Shown: positions 35,648 to 45,058 of the stretch, piece after piece
How the letters are laid out: each line of letters opens with the position of its first letter
How positions within the stretch are numbered: position 1 is the first letter of the stretch
Source of the DNA: Alphaproteobacteria bacterium
GTDB taxonomy: Bacteria > Pseudomonadota > Alphaproteobacteria > UBA8366
Direction: 5' to 3'
Length of the DNA stretch: 64,000 bases
Assembly (NCBI GenBank): GCA_009377445.1
Contig: WHUA01000001.1
Span: 708,725 to 772,724, forward strand
Translations under genes and position numbers: made by a program
The notes under the pieces: model-generated
The model's database searches: none
What the model saw: the letters and a program-made list of their open reading frames with translations, nothing else
What the model was told of the DNA's origin: nothing

Positions 35648-36472
35648 TCACAAAATCTGGCTCAAGAACGCCCTCGTCCGTGGGTCCTTCGCTTCCGTGA
35701 AGAACGTCTCCGGCGGGCCGTGCTCCACGATCACGCCGTTGTCGGTGAAATAGATGCGGTCGGCCAGCCTGCGGGCGAAGCCCATCTCGTGGGTGACCAG
35801 GATGCAGGTCATGCCATCCTCGGCCAGCTCCTGGATCGTGACCAGCACCTCCTTTACCGTCTCGGGATCGAGGGCGGCGGTCACCTCGTCGAACAGCATG
35901 ACGTCGGGACTCATGGCGAGCGAGCGGGCGATGGCGACGCGCTGCTGCTGGCCGCCCGACAGCTCGCCCGGATAGTAGTCCTCGCGCCCCTCCAGCCGTA
36001 CCTTGCCGATCAGCGCGCGGGCGCGCGCCTCGGCCTCCGCCTTCGGCTGCTTCAGGACGTGGACCGGCGCCATCATCACGTTTTCCAGCGCCGTCTTGTG
36101 CGGGAATAGATTGTACTGTTGGAACACCATGCCGACCTTGCGGCGGAGCGCCAGCTTGTCGAGGCCGGGGTCGCTGACCTCGATGCCCTCGACCGTGATC
36201 GAGCCGCTGTCGATCTCGGTCAGCGCGTTGATGCAGCGGATCAAGGTCGATTTGCCCGAGCCGGACGGGCCGATGATGCAGACGGCCTCGCCCTTCATCA
36301 CGGCCATGGAGACGCCCTTGAGCACGTCCAGGTCGCCGAAGGATTTGCGCACCTCGGCGAGCCGCACCATCGGCTGATCGGGCGTCCATTCGGGCGCTTG
36401 GCCGGGCGCCTGTCCGGGGGCCTGGCCGGGGGCCTGGCCGGAGACGGGCGGAGCGGCGTCGCCCGCGCTCAT
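35648..36472 (-). CDS. Amino-acid-type ABC transporter ATP-binding protein (orphan)
   Basis: 274 residues from ATG 36472. Walker A GPSGSGKSTLI, Q-loop FQQYNLFPH, signature LSGGQQQRVAIARSLA, Walker B VMLFDEVTAALDPE and switch His VTHEMGFAR match the polar amino-acid (GlnQ/HisP) family. The first 35 residues are an added segment with four GQAP repeats. No permease or binding protein gene is next to it, so it either serves a transporter encoded elsewhere or is a remnant. Confidence 0.92.
   Translation of the reverse strand: MSAGDAAPPVSGQAPGQAPGQAPGQAPEWTPDQPMVRLAEVRKSFGDLDVLKGVSMAVMKGEAVCIIGPSGSGKSTLIRCINALTEIDSGSITVEGIEVSDPGLDKLALRRKVGMVFQQYNLFPHKTALENVMMAPVHVLKQPKAEAEARARALIGKVRLEGREDYYPGELSGGQQQRVAIARSLAMSPDVMLFDEVTAALDPETVKEVLVTIQELAEDGMTCILVTHEMGFARRLADRIYFTDNGVIVEHGPPETFFTEAKDPRTRAFLSQIL
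36392..36439. repeat. 12-bp tandem repeat encoding GQAP x4
   Basis: Four in-frame copies encode GQAPGQAPGQAPGQAP near the N-terminus of the ABC ATPase. Copy number could vary between strains without changing frame. Confidence 0.85.
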
Positions 36473-36590
36473 CGCCCATCTCCGGCAGCCGATGCGTTCC
36501 TGTCCCGTCGCAGAATCATGGCGCGCCGGCCTCCCCAGGCCCGGCGCGCCATTCTTCAATCTTTAGTGCCGAATCACAACGGGTAGCGTT

Positions 36591-36779
36591 TCAGGACGTC
36601 CGGCGGCCCTTGGGGCGCTTCTGCGGCGCACCCCAGGTCTCGAGCAGAATGGGCGCAAAAACGCCGAACTGCATCATCGCCTCGAGGAAATCGTTCGGGT
36701 TCGTCCTCTCGGCAGGGTAGTCGGCAGCGACGGGCTTGCCGCTTTTCTTGCGCCAGATCATTATGGGAGCACCTTTCAT
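36591..36779 (-). CDS. Small hypothetical protein
   Basis: 62 residues from ATG 36779 or 56 from ATG 36761, the latter with AAAGGTG upstream. Sequence contains NPNDFLEAMMQFGVFAPILLETWGAPQ and basic ends. No recognised family. It lies alone between the ABC ATPase and the divergent SpeD-like gene. Confidence 0.4.
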   Translation of the reverse strand: MKGAPIMIWRKKSGKPVAADYPAERTNPNDFLEAMMQFGVFAPILLETWGAPQKRPKGRRTS

Positions 36780-36964
36780 GAGCCTTCGTGACGGTCCGAC
36801 AGGCGTTCTCCTGCCATCCGCATTCGCACCCTAACGTTGTCCGGACCTTTCGTCGGTGACAGCCGTCACGGGCAATGCCATGGAAAATGCCACTAGGCGG
36901 CAGCCCAGGATTTGGGCTTAAGTACGGCTGCACCCGCAAGTGGTGCGGAGTGCGCCGAATACCC

Positions 36965-37336
36965 ATGCCGACCATGAAAGACCTCGCCCCGGAAATCTTC
37001 CGCCAGCGCCTCCTGATGGAGGCGCGCTGGAACATCGAGGTGGACGCCGAGATGGTCCGCGGCTACCTCCTCGGCCTCTCCGCGGAGCTCGGCCTCACGC
37101 CCTATGGCGAGCCCATCGTGTTCAGCCCGGCGGCGGGGCAGGGGCGGCCGGAGAATGCCGGATTCGATTCTTTCCTGCCGCTGATCAACAGCGGCATATC
37201 GGGTTATTTCTGGACCGAGCCGCGCTTTCTGTCGGTCGTCCTCTATAGCTGCACGGCGTTCGATCCGGATGCGGCAGTCGCCTTCACCAAAGGATACTTC
37301 GCGATCCAGGGCCGGGTGGCCTGCTCGGTCTTCTAG
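36965..37336 (+). CDS. SpeD-like (AdoMet decarboxylase family) protein
   Basis: 123 residues from ATG 36965 (an alternative ATG is at 36974). FLPLINSGISGYFWTEPRFLSVVLYSCTAFDPDAAVAFTKGYF follows the AdoMet decarboxylase pattern ES-H-IS-IHTWPE...TCG, with the self-cleaving Ser at residue 76 and the Cys at 96 kept. The His residues after the Ser and in HTWPE are replaced. If functional it may use a different substrate; some SpeD homologues decarboxylate arginine or ornithine. No other polyamine gene is near. Its TAG stop is the first triplet of a repeat element. Confidence 0.55.
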   Translation: MPTMKDLAPEIFRQRLLMEARWNIEVDAEMVRGYLLGLSAELGLTPYGEPIVFSPAAGQGRPENAGFDSFLPLINSGISGYFWTEPRFLSVVLYSCTAFDPDAAVAFTKGYFAIQGRVACSVF

Positions 37337-37440
37337 AGCAACCTGCGTCCGATCGGACGCAGATAAGTTGCTCTAACCTTTTAAGATGGATCAATTTACC
37401 TGCAATCACGTGATTCCACCTGATTGCAGGTAAATTGATC
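37334..37440. repeat. Double-palindrome repeat element, copy 2
   Basis: Left palindrome TAGAGCAAC...GTTGCTCTA with inner arms CTGCGTCC/GGACGCAG, nearly identical to copy 1 at 17632. The right palindrome has 24-bp arms (37389-37412 and 37417-37440) with one mismatch and the same ATTC loop. Relative to copy 1 it has a few extra bases in each arm. Again the first bases are a stop codon. Confidence 0.9.
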
Positions 37441-37462
37441 TGGGCGCGGCGGGAGGCGCAAC

Positions 37463-37984
37463 GTGATCTATACCGTGGAATGCGCCTTCACCGACGCCGC
37501 GCGCGAGGACGAGTGGAACATCCACTACAGCGGCGAGAAGCTCGACAATCTTCTCCGGCTTCCCGGATGGCTCACCTCGCAACGCTTCCGCGCGATGATG
37601 CCGATGGCGGCGCCCTATTTCGCGATGCACACGCTCCGCGATCAAGATGTCCTCGGACGCCAGTACACGAGCGTCGGCGGTGGCGTCTTTGGCGGCTGGG
37701 AAGGCTGCATCACGAACTGGTGCCGCAACCTGTTCGCCGGCATCGACGAAGCGCCGGCGGTCGAAATCGACTCCTGCCTTCTCGTCCTCGAGGACCACGC
37801 GGACGCTCGTCGCCTCGGCGGCGCTGCGTTCGGTTGGATGGAGTCTTGCGGCCTCGACCGCTCGGTGCCGCGGCTCGGTATCGCCGTTGCGGACCGCGCG
37901 ACGGGGGAGACGCTGGCCGCTGCGCATCCCGCCACGCTGCGCGTCTACGAGCCGATCATGGCGCGGAAGGTCTCGCCGCTATAA
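37463..37984 (+). CDS. Conserved-looking hypothetical protein, possible alpha/beta-barrel
   Basis: 173 residues from GTG 37463, with GGGAGG upstream. Starts IYTVECAFTDAAREDEWNIHYSGEKLDNLLRLPGW and repeats a similar beta-alpha pattern, as in dimeric alpha/beta-barrel proteins. No family can be named with confidence. Starts 23 bp after the repeat element and is convergent with the IlvD/Edd gene. Confidence 0.6.
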   Translation: MIYTVECAFTDAAREDEWNIHYSGEKLDNLLRLPGWLTSQRFRAMMPMAAPYFAMHTLRDQDVLGRQYTSVGGGVFGGWEGCITNWCRNLFAGIDEAPAVEIDSCLLVLEDHADARRLGGAAFGWMESCGLDRSVPRLGIAVADRATGETLAAAHPATLRVYEPIMARKVSPL

Positions 37985-38003
37985 CTCCCGCCGTCGCCGC
38001 CCT

Positions 38004-39704
38004 CTATTTTCCCGACTTGCGCAGGAAATCGAAATCGCAGCCGAGCGGCGCCTGCAGCACGTGGTCGGCATAGAGCCGCTTGTAGCCGCGCGTCGGATCT
38101 GCGAGATCCGCTTTCGGCGTCCGTTTTGCGAGCTCCGCCGCATCGACGAGCAGGTCGAGCCGCCGCTCCTTGACGCTGAGGCGGATGCGGTCGCCGTTCC
38201 GCACCTTCGACAGCGGGCCGCCGACCGAGGCCTCCGGCGCGATGTGGAGGATGATCGTGCCGAAGGCCGTGCCGCTCATCCGCGCGTCCGACAGACGCAC
38301 CATGTCCTTCACGCCCTTCCGCGCGAGCTTGCCGGGGATCGGCAGGTAGCCCGCTTCCGGCATGCCGCTGTTGCTTTTCGGCCCGGCGTTCTGCAGCACC
38401 AGGAAGTCGTCCGCGTCGACGGCGAGGTCCGGGTCGTCCATGCGTTCGGCGAGGTCGTCGAGCGAGCCGAAGACCACGGCGCGGCCTTCTTTCTCGAACA
38501 GCGACGGGTCGGCGGCGGAACGTTTCAGGATCGCGCCTTCCGGCGCGAGCGAGCCGAACAGCGCCACCAGCCCGCCCTCCGGATAGACCGGGTCGTCGAA
38601 TTTGTGGATGACCTTGTGGTCGACGTATTCGGGCACGGCTTCGAGCCGCTGGCCGAGCGTCTCGCCGCTCACGGTCAGGCAGTCGAGATGCAGCAGCGGC
38701 CTGAGCTCGCGCAGCACCGGGCCGAGCCCGCCCGCCGCGAACAGGTCTTCCATGTAGTAGGGTCCGGTCGGCTTGAGGTCCACCAGCACTGGGGTCTCGT
38801 CGCTGATCTCGTTCAGGCGGTCGAGCGATATCTCGACGCCGCGCCGCCCGGCGACGGCCGTCAGGTGGATGATCGCGTTGGTCGAGCCGCCGATCGCCAG
38901 CAGGACGCGAAGCGCGTTCTCGACCGACTTCTCCGTGACGATGCGGTCCGGCGTCAGCCCTTCCTTGGCGAGCGCGACCGCGCGCATGCCCGACGCCTCC
39001 GCCGCGCGCAGCCGGTCGGCGTGGACCGCCGGGATCGATGCCGTGCCGGGCAGGATCATGCCCAGCGCCTCGGCGAGACACGCCATCGTGCTCGCGGTGC
39101 CCATGACGGCGCAGGTTCCAGCCGTGGTCGCGAGGCCGTCCTCGACGCGGCCGATCTCCTGCTGCGAGATCTCCCCGCCGCGGTAACGCCCCCAGAAACG
39201 CCGGCAGTCGGTGCAGGCGCCGAGCCGCTCGCCTTTGTAAAGGCTGGTCATCATCGGGCCCGCCACCACGTGGATCGCCGGGACGTTGGCCGAGATCGAG
39301 CCCATGAGCTGCGCCGGCAGGGTCTTGTCGCAGCCGCCCAGCAGCACGACCGAGTCCATCGGCTGGGCGCAGGTCATCTCCTCCACGTCCATCGACATCA
39401 GGTTGCGGTACATCATGCTGGTCGGGTTGAGGAACACCTCGCCGAGCGAGATCGTCGGAAACTCGATCGGCAGGCCACCCGCCGCGAGGACGCCGCGCTT
39501 CACCGCGTCGATCAGCTCGGGGAAATGCCGGTGGCAGTTGTTGTAGCCGCTGGCGGAATGCGCGATGCCGACGACCGGCCGGTCGAGCATGGCATGCGAG
39601 TAACCCATCGACTTGGCGAAGGAGCGGCGGAGGTAGAGCGAGAAATCGGCGTCACCGTAATTGGTGAGCCCGCGTGCTAGTCCATGCTTCGGCCTGTCCG
39701 CCAT
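38004..39704 (-). CDS. IlvD/Edd family dehydratase (sugar-acid dehydratase type)
   Basis: 566 residues from ATG 39704 (GGAGAAG upstream). Cys residues likely to bind the iron-sulfur cluster are in LLGGCDKTLPAQ, GACTDCRRFW and AGTCAVMGTAS. The substitution pattern (GCDKT, TDCRRFW) fits the pentonate/arabinonate dehydratase branch rather than true IlvD. Such enzymes convert sugar acids into 2-keto-3-deoxy acids. Substrate not established; no other sugar-catabolic gene is adjacent. Confidence 0.85.
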   Translation of the reverse strand: MADRPKHGLARGLTNYGDADFSLYLRRSFAKSMGYSHAMLDRPVVGIAHSASGYNNCHRHFPELIDAVKRGVLAAGGLPIEFPTISLGEVFLNPTSMMYRNLMSMDVEEMTCAQPMDSVVLLGGCDKTLPAQLMGSISANVPAIHVVAGPMMTSLYKGERLGACTDCRRFWGRYRGGEISQQEIGRVEDGLATTAGTCAVMGTASTMACLAEALGMILPGTASIPAVHADRLRAAEASGMRAVALAKEGLTPDRIVTEKSVENALRVLLAIGGSTNAIIHLTAVAGRRGVEISLDRLNEISDETPVLVDLKPTGPYYMEDLFAAGGLGPVLRELRPLLHLDCLTVSGETLGQRLEAVPEYVDHKVIHKFDDPVYPEGGLVALFGSLAPEGAILKRSAADPSLFEKEGRAVVFGSLDDLAERMDDPDLAVDADDFLVLQNAGPKSNSGMPEAGYLPIPGKLARKGVKDMVRLSDARMSGTAFGTIILHIAPEASVGGPLSKVRNGDRIRLSVKERRLDLLVDAAELAKRTPKADLADPTRGYKRLYADHVLQAPLGCDFDFLRKSGK

Positions 39705-39805
39705 CTGGTGCTTCTCCGTCGAGCCGGCCGCACTGCCGGAACGGCGCCGCGGCAACCTGAGGCTCAACTAGACGAAACTTCGGCGTACGGAGCAAGCCCG
39801 CAGCG

Positions 39806-41398
39806 TCAACGGCAATTGCCGCTGCCGTCGGGCAGGAGGATATAGGCAATGGTGAGCGTGCGGCCGCGGCCGTTGTGCATCTCGGCCGTGAGGGATTGCG
39901 CCGGCGTGTCCGGCGGCAGCTTCACGCCGAGAAGCAGGTCGGCTTTCTTCAGGACCGCCTGCTTGCGGGCGCCGTCCGCCGAGGGCGTCCAGATCAGCAG
40001 GCATTGCCCGTTGGCATCCGCCTTCGGCGGCGGAATGAGGCGGCGCAGAATTTCCCCCTGGGGCAGCGCGATCTGCCAGCCGAGGAGATTGAGTATCCGC
40101 GCCTTTGGAAAATACGGGCGGAAGTTCCCCGCCAGCGGGTAGCCGAACCAGTCGCCGACGATCGTTCCCTGGCTGAAGCCGGCGGCCCTGATCCGCCCGG
40201 CGAATTCCGCATAGGGCACGTGGTAGTAGGCTTTGCCGCTCCGCATCGGGTCGATCACATACTTGATGACCACTCCGGCCGGCACGACGACCGCGAAGAC
40301 CAGCAGCGAGGTGGCGAAAAGATTGAGCGCCCGCGTGCTCGCCCCCGCCGCCTGCGCCCGCGCGAGCGCGAGAAGCGGAAAGAGAATCAGCAGGAACATG
40401 TAGTGATTGCGCACCCGCACCGCGCCGAACCCGATGACGCCCGCGACCGTGAGCACGAGGATGCCGGCGATCAGAAGCTCGAGGACCCGGCGGTAGCGCG
40501 CGCCGGGCCCATCCTTGAATCCGGCCGGCCCCCACGCGCGCGGAAAAAACAGCAGGTAGAGCAGGGCCAGCGGAAGCAGGAAGTTCACCGCCGCGCTGAA
40601 CGTCTCGAAGACGCCGGCCAGGTTCAGGGGCCCGCTCGCGGGACCCTCGGGATTGAAGCGGTCCTGGGCGATCGCCGACAGCCAGAAGCGCTGCTGCCAT
40701 AACCAGTAATAGTGCGGCGCGGCGACCACCACGCCGATAGCCGCCGCCAGCAGCATGCGCCGGTCGAGCAGTATCCGGCGCGTGTCCCGCTCGATGAATA
40801 CGGCGATGAGAAGCGCGCCGAGGAAGAGGAGGTAGTTGTATTTCGAGAGCAGACCGAAGGCGATGCCGAAGCCGAACAGTATGTAGGATCGGAGGTCCCT
40901 GCGGCGATCGAGCACGAGTAGCTGGTGGAAGGTGAGGCAGATCGCGAACGCCAGGATCACGGAATGGGTGTAGTGGAAGGTCGCATCCCAAGACACGTAG
41001 TAGAGCGCAACCGGCGACAGCGCGGCGAGCGCCGCAAGCGACCGGTCGGCAAAGACGATCGCGCCGGACCGGTAGAGCACATAGAAGCAGCCGGCGAGCA
41101 GCGCGAACTTCACGAACACCACCGCCGCGATGGTCACGCCGAACAGAGGCTGGACCATGATGATCAGCCAGGTGAAGACCGGCGGGTTGCGCGCGCCGTA
41201 ACCGAGCGCCCAGGACTGCATGTAGATCAGCTGCTCGCCATCGTCCGCGTCGGTGCCGGTGAAGACGAAGGCGCGCATGACGAACAGGATCGCCAGCACC
41301 GTCCCCCAGATCGCCAGTACGCCTCGGGGCGACATGGCGAGACGGCCGTAGCGGGCGGCGAAGCGGTCGATTGCGGTCGGCAAGGGGACGTTCTCCAT
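39806..41398 (-). CDS. GT39-like membrane glycosyltransferase (PMT_2 domain)
   Basis: 530 residues with about ten helices. FTGTDADDGEQLIYMQSWALGYGARNPPVFTWLI near the start contains the acidic Asp-Asp/Glu pair of ArnT/PMT-like transferases, and FGIAFGLLSKYNYLLFLGALLIAVF matches the PMT_2 domain. It probably transfers a sugar from a polyprenyl phosphate donor to a periplasmic acceptor. The downstream end is a soluble domain. It forms a pair with the GT2 gene upstream, which could make the lipid-linked donor. Confidence 0.85.
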   Translation of the reverse strand: MENVPLPTAIDRFAARYGRLAMSPRGVLAIWGTVLAILFVMRAFVFTGTDADDGEQLIYMQSWALGYGARNPPVFTWLIIMVQPLFGVTIAAVVFVKFALLAGCFYVLYRSGAIVFADRSLAALAALSPVALYYVSWDATFHYTHSVILAFAICLTFHQLLVLDRRRDLRSYILFGFGIAFGLLSKYNYLLFLGALLIAVFIERDTRRILLDRRMLLAAAIGVVVAAPHYYWLWQQRFWLSAIAQDRFNPEGPASGPLNLAGVFETFSAAVNFLLPLALLYLLFFPRAWGPAGFKDGPGARYRRVLELLIAGILVLTVAGVIGFGAVRVRNHYMFLLILFPLLALARAQAAGASTRALNLFATSLLVFAVVVPAGVVIKYVIDPMRSGKAYYHVPYAEFAGRIRAAGFSQGTIVGDWFGYPLAGNFRPYFPKARILNLLGWQIALPQGEILRRLIPPPKADANGQCLLIWTPSADGARKQAVLKKADLLLGVKLPPDTPAQSLTAEMHNGRGRTLTIAYILLPDGSGNCR

Positions 41399-41422
41399 GG
41401 TGGCGTCGGGACTGAAGCCAGC

Positions 41423-42199
41423 TCAGTCCGTGTCGTCGATCAGCGGAATCCGCGCCCGGCGTTTCAGCCAGAGCACGCCGGCGAGGTCGATCAGCCCCGG
41501 CCAAAAGCGATTGTGGAAGCCGTATTTCGACCGGCCCTGGACACGCGGCCGATGCCCGACCGGCGTGGTGACGATCCGGCCGCCCTGCCGCCGGATCAGC
41601 GCCGGCAGGAACCGGTGCATATGGTCGAAATAGGGAAGGGCGAGGAAATCGTCGCGCCGGAACAGCTTCAGGCTGCATCCGGTATCGCTCACGCCGTCCT
41701 TCAGAAGGGCTTGGCGAACGCCGTTGGCGATGCGCGACGACAGACGCCGGAACCATGAATCGTGACGCTTCTCCCGCTGCCCCGCGACCATGGCGACCGC
41801 GCCGCCCGCGGCGTCGCGCGCCCGGATAAGCTTTGCGATCTCCGCCGGTGGGTTCTGCCCGTCACCGTCGATGGTGGCGACCCATTCCGTCCGCGCCGCG
41901 CGCACGCCCGTCAGGATCGCCGTGCTCTGGCCGCAGGATCGGCGGTGACGGATCGTGCGCAGCCATGGGTATTCGCGCATCGCGTCGCGCAGTTCCGCCC
42001 CGGTGCCGTCGGCGCTGCCGTCGTCGACGCAGACCACCTCGAAGCGGAGCGCCGCGAGGTCGCGGGCCATCTCGCCGAGCAGGGCGCGAATATTGCCCGC
42101 CTCGTCCTTGACCGGAACGACGATCGTCAGGTCGGGCGCACCGGCCCGATCCGCCATGCGCCCTGCCGCCGATGAGACCTGCCGTTCCGCCGTTGTCAT
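41423..42199 (-). CDS. GT2 family glycosyltransferase (dolichol-phosphate mannose synthase-like)
   Basis: 258 residues from ATG 42199. DLTIVVPVKDEAGNI, FEVVCVDDGSADGT and VATIDGDGQNPP are the GT-A nucleotide-sugar motifs, and DTGCSLKLFRRD the later conserved part. This family makes polyprenyl-phosphate sugars. It lies 24 bp upstream of the GT39-like gene. A second possible start is ATG 42157. Confidence 0.85.
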   Translation of the reverse strand: MTTAERQVSSAAGRMADRAGAPDLTIVVPVKDEAGNIRALLGEMARDLAALRFEVVCVDDGSADGTGAELRDAMREYPWLRTIRHRRSCGQSTAILTGVRAARTEWVATIDGDGQNPPAEIAKLIRARDAAGGAVAMVAGQREKRHDSWFRRLSSRIANGVRQALLKDGVSDTGCSLKLFRRDDFLALPYFDHMHRFLPALIRRQGGRIVTTPVGHRPRVQGRSKYGFHNRFWPGLIDLAGVLWLKRRARIPLIDDTD

Positions 42200-42318
42200 G
42201 GGATGAACCGGTTGCCGTCCGGCATGCTGGCCGTTGCCGCGGTCAGCCGCCAATTCCTGTGTCTTTCCAAGGACAGCGCCTTTTAGAGGATTGCGCCGCC
42301 TTTGGCGAGAGGCAAGCT

Positions 42319-43374
42319 CTACGCCCGCCGCAGGACCATCATGCGGGCGAAGAAAGCCCGCTCCTCGCCGGCGAGCGCGAAGCCGCGCTCCCGGAACAAG
42401 CCCCGCAGGTCGTCTTCTATGTAGTCGGCGAAGTACGGCTCATGCATCGCGTGCGGGAACCGCTCCAGCAACGGGTCGAAATCCGCGCGGTCGCCGCGCT
42501 GGATCGAGTCCATGAAAAGCAGGATGCCGCCGGGACGCAGGATCCTCGCCATCTCCGCCGCGACGCGGCGGCGGACGGCGCGCGGCAGCTCATGGAACAG
42601 GAAGATGCAGCTCGCGATGTCGTGCGAGGCGTCGGCGAAGGGTAGCCGCTCTCCCTGCGCCACCGCCAGCCCGACGCGCGACCAGTGACGGAGCTGGCGC
42701 CGCGCTTCTTCCAGGTACGGGGCGCTGAGGTCGACGCCCGCCACCTGCAGGCGCGGGTAGTTGTCCTTGACGAAGGTGAGGAACCTTCCGGTGCCGCAGG
42801 CGACGTCGATCATTCGCGCCGAACGGATCGGGATGTTCGCGAATGCGGCGCGCAGCGGCACGAGAAGCTGTCGCCGCATCGCATCCGCGCCGCCCGTGAA
42901 CAGCACCTCGACCTGGTAATCGTAGAGCGCGGCGGAGTCCCGGCTGAGATAGCCGTCGCTCTGATAGTGGAAGTTCTGCAGGTAGTAGCGGGGATAGCGG
43001 CCAAGGGTCTCCGGCCCGGACACCTCGTTCCCGCGGCGCGCCTGCTTGCGCCGGTTGACCGCCTCGAGGTCGCGGAAGTAGTGCGCGGCCCGGCGCAGGA
43101 CGGGGACCGGGTTCGGCCACATATCGTGCGGCATCCGATACAGCCCCGCCTCTATGTTTTGCCAGTCGCGCCGGAACAGATCGCCGAGGTCGTCGTTGAC
43201 CGCTTGCCAGGACGGCAGCCGGACCGGCTGCGGCCCGCCCTCCGTCCGCGGCGACAGGCGGGCGGTCAAGGCGTAATTGCCCGAGAACCAGAGCGTCCGC
43301 AGGCGCTGCGCAAGCCGGTAGGAGGCCCTGTCCAGGGCGGTGGTCGCGGAGATCCTCGTTTCGGTTTCTTCCAT
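42319..43374 (-). CDS. SAM-dependent methyltransferase
   Basis: 351 residues. A long N-terminal region (residues 1-180, containing [23 protein letters not shown]) precedes a class I methyltransferase domain with [30 protein letters not shown], and FMDSIQRGD near the end. Substrate unknown. The N-terminal region is unusual for a plain methyltransferase and may set specificity. Confidence 0.8.
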   Translation of the reverse strand: MEETETRISATTALDRASYRLAQRLRTLWFSGNYALTARLSPRTEGGPQPVRLPSWQAVNDDLGDLFRRDWQNIEAGLYRMPHDMWPNPVPVLRRAAHYFRDLEAVNRRKQARRGNEVSGPETLGRYPRYYLQNFHYQSDGYLSRDSAALYDYQVEVLFTGGADAMRRQLLVPLRAAFANIPIRSARMIDVACGTGRFLTFVKDNYPRLQVAGVDLSAPYLEEARRQLRHWSRVGLAVAQGERLPFADASHDIASCIFLFHELPRAVRRRVAAEMARILRPGGILLFMDSIQRGDRADFDPLLERFPHAMHEPYFADYIEDDLRGLFRERGFALAGEERAFFARMMVLRRA

Positions 43375-43378
43375 GGCT

Positions 43379-43412
43379 CGATCCGCCGCACGATCCGCCG
43401 CACGATCCGCCG
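43379..43412. repeat. 12-bp tandem repeat upstream of the methyltransferase gene
   Basis: CGATCCGCCGCA is repeated 2.8 times in the 5' untranslated region of the methyltransferase gene, 5 bp from its start codon. It lies between that gene and the divergent pgk. Confidence 0.8.
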
Positions 43413-43496
43413 GGGCCGGGCGTCCGGGGAGTTGCGGCGGGATATCTTATCCTGTACTGCATTTTCCAGGATGAGCAGCAGAAAATCACGGGTTTC

Positions 43497-44684
43497 ATGT
43501 TCAAAACGATCGACGATCTGAAGGTTGCCGGGAAGCGCGTCCTCGTGCGCGGCGACCTCAATGTGCCCGTCAAGGACGGGAAGGTTTCGGATGCCACGCG
43601 GATCGAGCGCCTCGTGCCGACGCTGCGCGATCTCGTCGCCAAGGGCGCGCGGGTGGTGGTGCTGTCCCATTTCGGCAGGCCCAAGGGCAAGGCCGTGGCG
43701 GAGATGTCGCTCGCGCCGGTCGCCGACGCGCTGTCGCGTGCGCTGGGTAGGCCGGTCGCCTTCGCCCGGGACTGTGTCGGGGACGCGGCCAGGAAGGTCG
43801 TGGACGGCCTCGGCGACGGCGATGTGGCTCTGCTGGAGAATTTGCGGTTCCATGCCGGCGAGGAGAAGAACGACCCCGCGTTCGCCCGTGAACTGGCGGC
43901 GCTCGGCGACGCCTACGTCAATGACGGGTTCTCCGTATCCCATCGCGCGCACGCCTCGACCGAGGCCATCGCGCGCCTGCTGCCGTCCGCCGCGGGGCGC
44001 AATATGCAGGCCGAGCTGGAGGCGCTCGAGGCGGCGCTCGGATCGCCCCAGCGCCCGGTGCTGGCCATCGTCGGCGGCGCGAAGATTTCGACCAAGCTGG
44101 ATGTTCTCGGCAACCTGATCGAGAAGGTCGACGCGCTGGTGATTGGCGGCGCCATGGCCAATACCTTCCTGAATGCGCTGGGAACGGACGTGGGGAAGAG
44201 CCTGTGCGAGGCCGACCTCGCGGACACGGCTCGCGCGATCATGGCGAAGGCGGACGCTGCCGGCTGCGAGATCGTGCTGCCGTCCGACGTCGTTGTGGCC
44301 GCCAAGCTGGAGGCAGGCGCGGCGAGCGCGACGGTCCGCACCGCCGGCGTGCCGGCGGACAAGATGATTCTGGATATCGGGCCGGACAGCGCTGCGGCGC
44401 TGGCGAAGCGGCTGGAGGATACGCGGACCCTGCTGTGGAACGGCCCGCTCGGGGCATTCGAGTTTCCGCCCTTCGACAGGAGCACGATTGCCGTCGCAAA
44501 GGCTGCCGCGATGTGCACCCGGGCCGGCACCCTCGTTTCCGTCGCCGGCGGAGGCGATACGGTGGCCGCGCTTCGTCAGGCGGGCGTCGCGGACGATTTC
44601 ACCTACGTGTCCACCGCGGGGGGCGCATTCCTCGAATGGCTCGAAGGCAGGGAGCTGCCGGGCGTGGCGGCGCTTCAGAAATGA
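43497..44684 (+). CDS. pgk: Phosphoglycerate kinase
   Basis: 395 residues. [20 protein letters not shown] at the start, [21 protein letters not shown], the hinge [13 protein letters not shown], and the C-terminal [12 protein letters not shown] are all family signatures. It transfers phosphate between 1,3-bisphosphoglycerate and ADP in glycolysis and gluconeogenesis. Other glycolytic genes (gap, fba) are not adjacent. Confidence 0.97.
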   Translation: MFKTIDDLKVAGKRVLVRGDLNVPVKDGKVSDATRIERLVPTLRDLVAKGARVVVLSHFGRPKGKAVAEMSLAPVADALSRALGRPVAFARDCVGDAARKVVDGLGDGDVALLENLRFHAGEEKNDPAFARELAALGDAYVNDGFSVSHRAHASTEAIARLLPSAAGRNMQAELEALEAALGSPQRPVLAIVGGAKISTKLDVLGNLIEKVDALVIGGAMANTFLNALGTDVGKSLCEADLADTARAIMAKADAAGCEIVLPSDVVVAAKLEAGAASATVRTAGVPADKMILDIGPDSAAALAKRLEDTRTLLWNGPLGAFEFPPFDRSTIAVAKAAAMCTRAGTLVSVAGGGDTVAALRQAGVADDFTYVSTAGGAFLEWLEGRELPGVAALQK

Positions 44685-44765
44685 CGCGCCGGATTTCTTA
44701 ACGCTATCTTTACTCGCCGGACCTAATTTCCGCGTCGCCTGAAGCGTTACACGAAGGGTTTCGCG

Positions 44766-44984
44766 ATGCAGATCAACGGCTCGATTCCTGCCCATCCTTC
44801 TGCGACGGACATCGGCTCCGCCGGCTTGCAGGCCGACCAGCGCAAGCCCGCGCCGGTCGCCGGCGAACAGACCCAGACCGGAAACGCGGTCAAGCCGTCG
44901 GACAAGGGCGAGGCCGCTTCCGGCGACGATACCGCCTCGGCCAACCGGCAAGGCCGCGGCCAGCTCCTCGACATCAAAGTCTGA
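44766..44984 (+). CDS. Small low-complexity protein with C-terminal RGxxLDIxV tail
   Basis: 72 residues from ATG 44766 (GAAGGG upstream). It is rich in Ala, Gly, Ser, Gln and Asp and ends RGQLLDIKV. The same C-terminal pattern, RG-x-x-L-(D/N)-I-x-V, closes the small protein at 47561-47818. Function unknown; disordered by composition. Confidence 0.55.
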   Translation: MQINGSIPAHPSATDIGSAGLQADQRKPAPVAGEQTQTGNAVKPSDKGEAASGDDTASANRQGRGQLLDIKV

Positions 44985-45058
44985 TCCAAGCCAGCCACCG
45001 GCGGACAGCCCGCGGCTAGAGGCTTGCCTCCGCCGCCGGCAGGATTCACAGTACCGGA

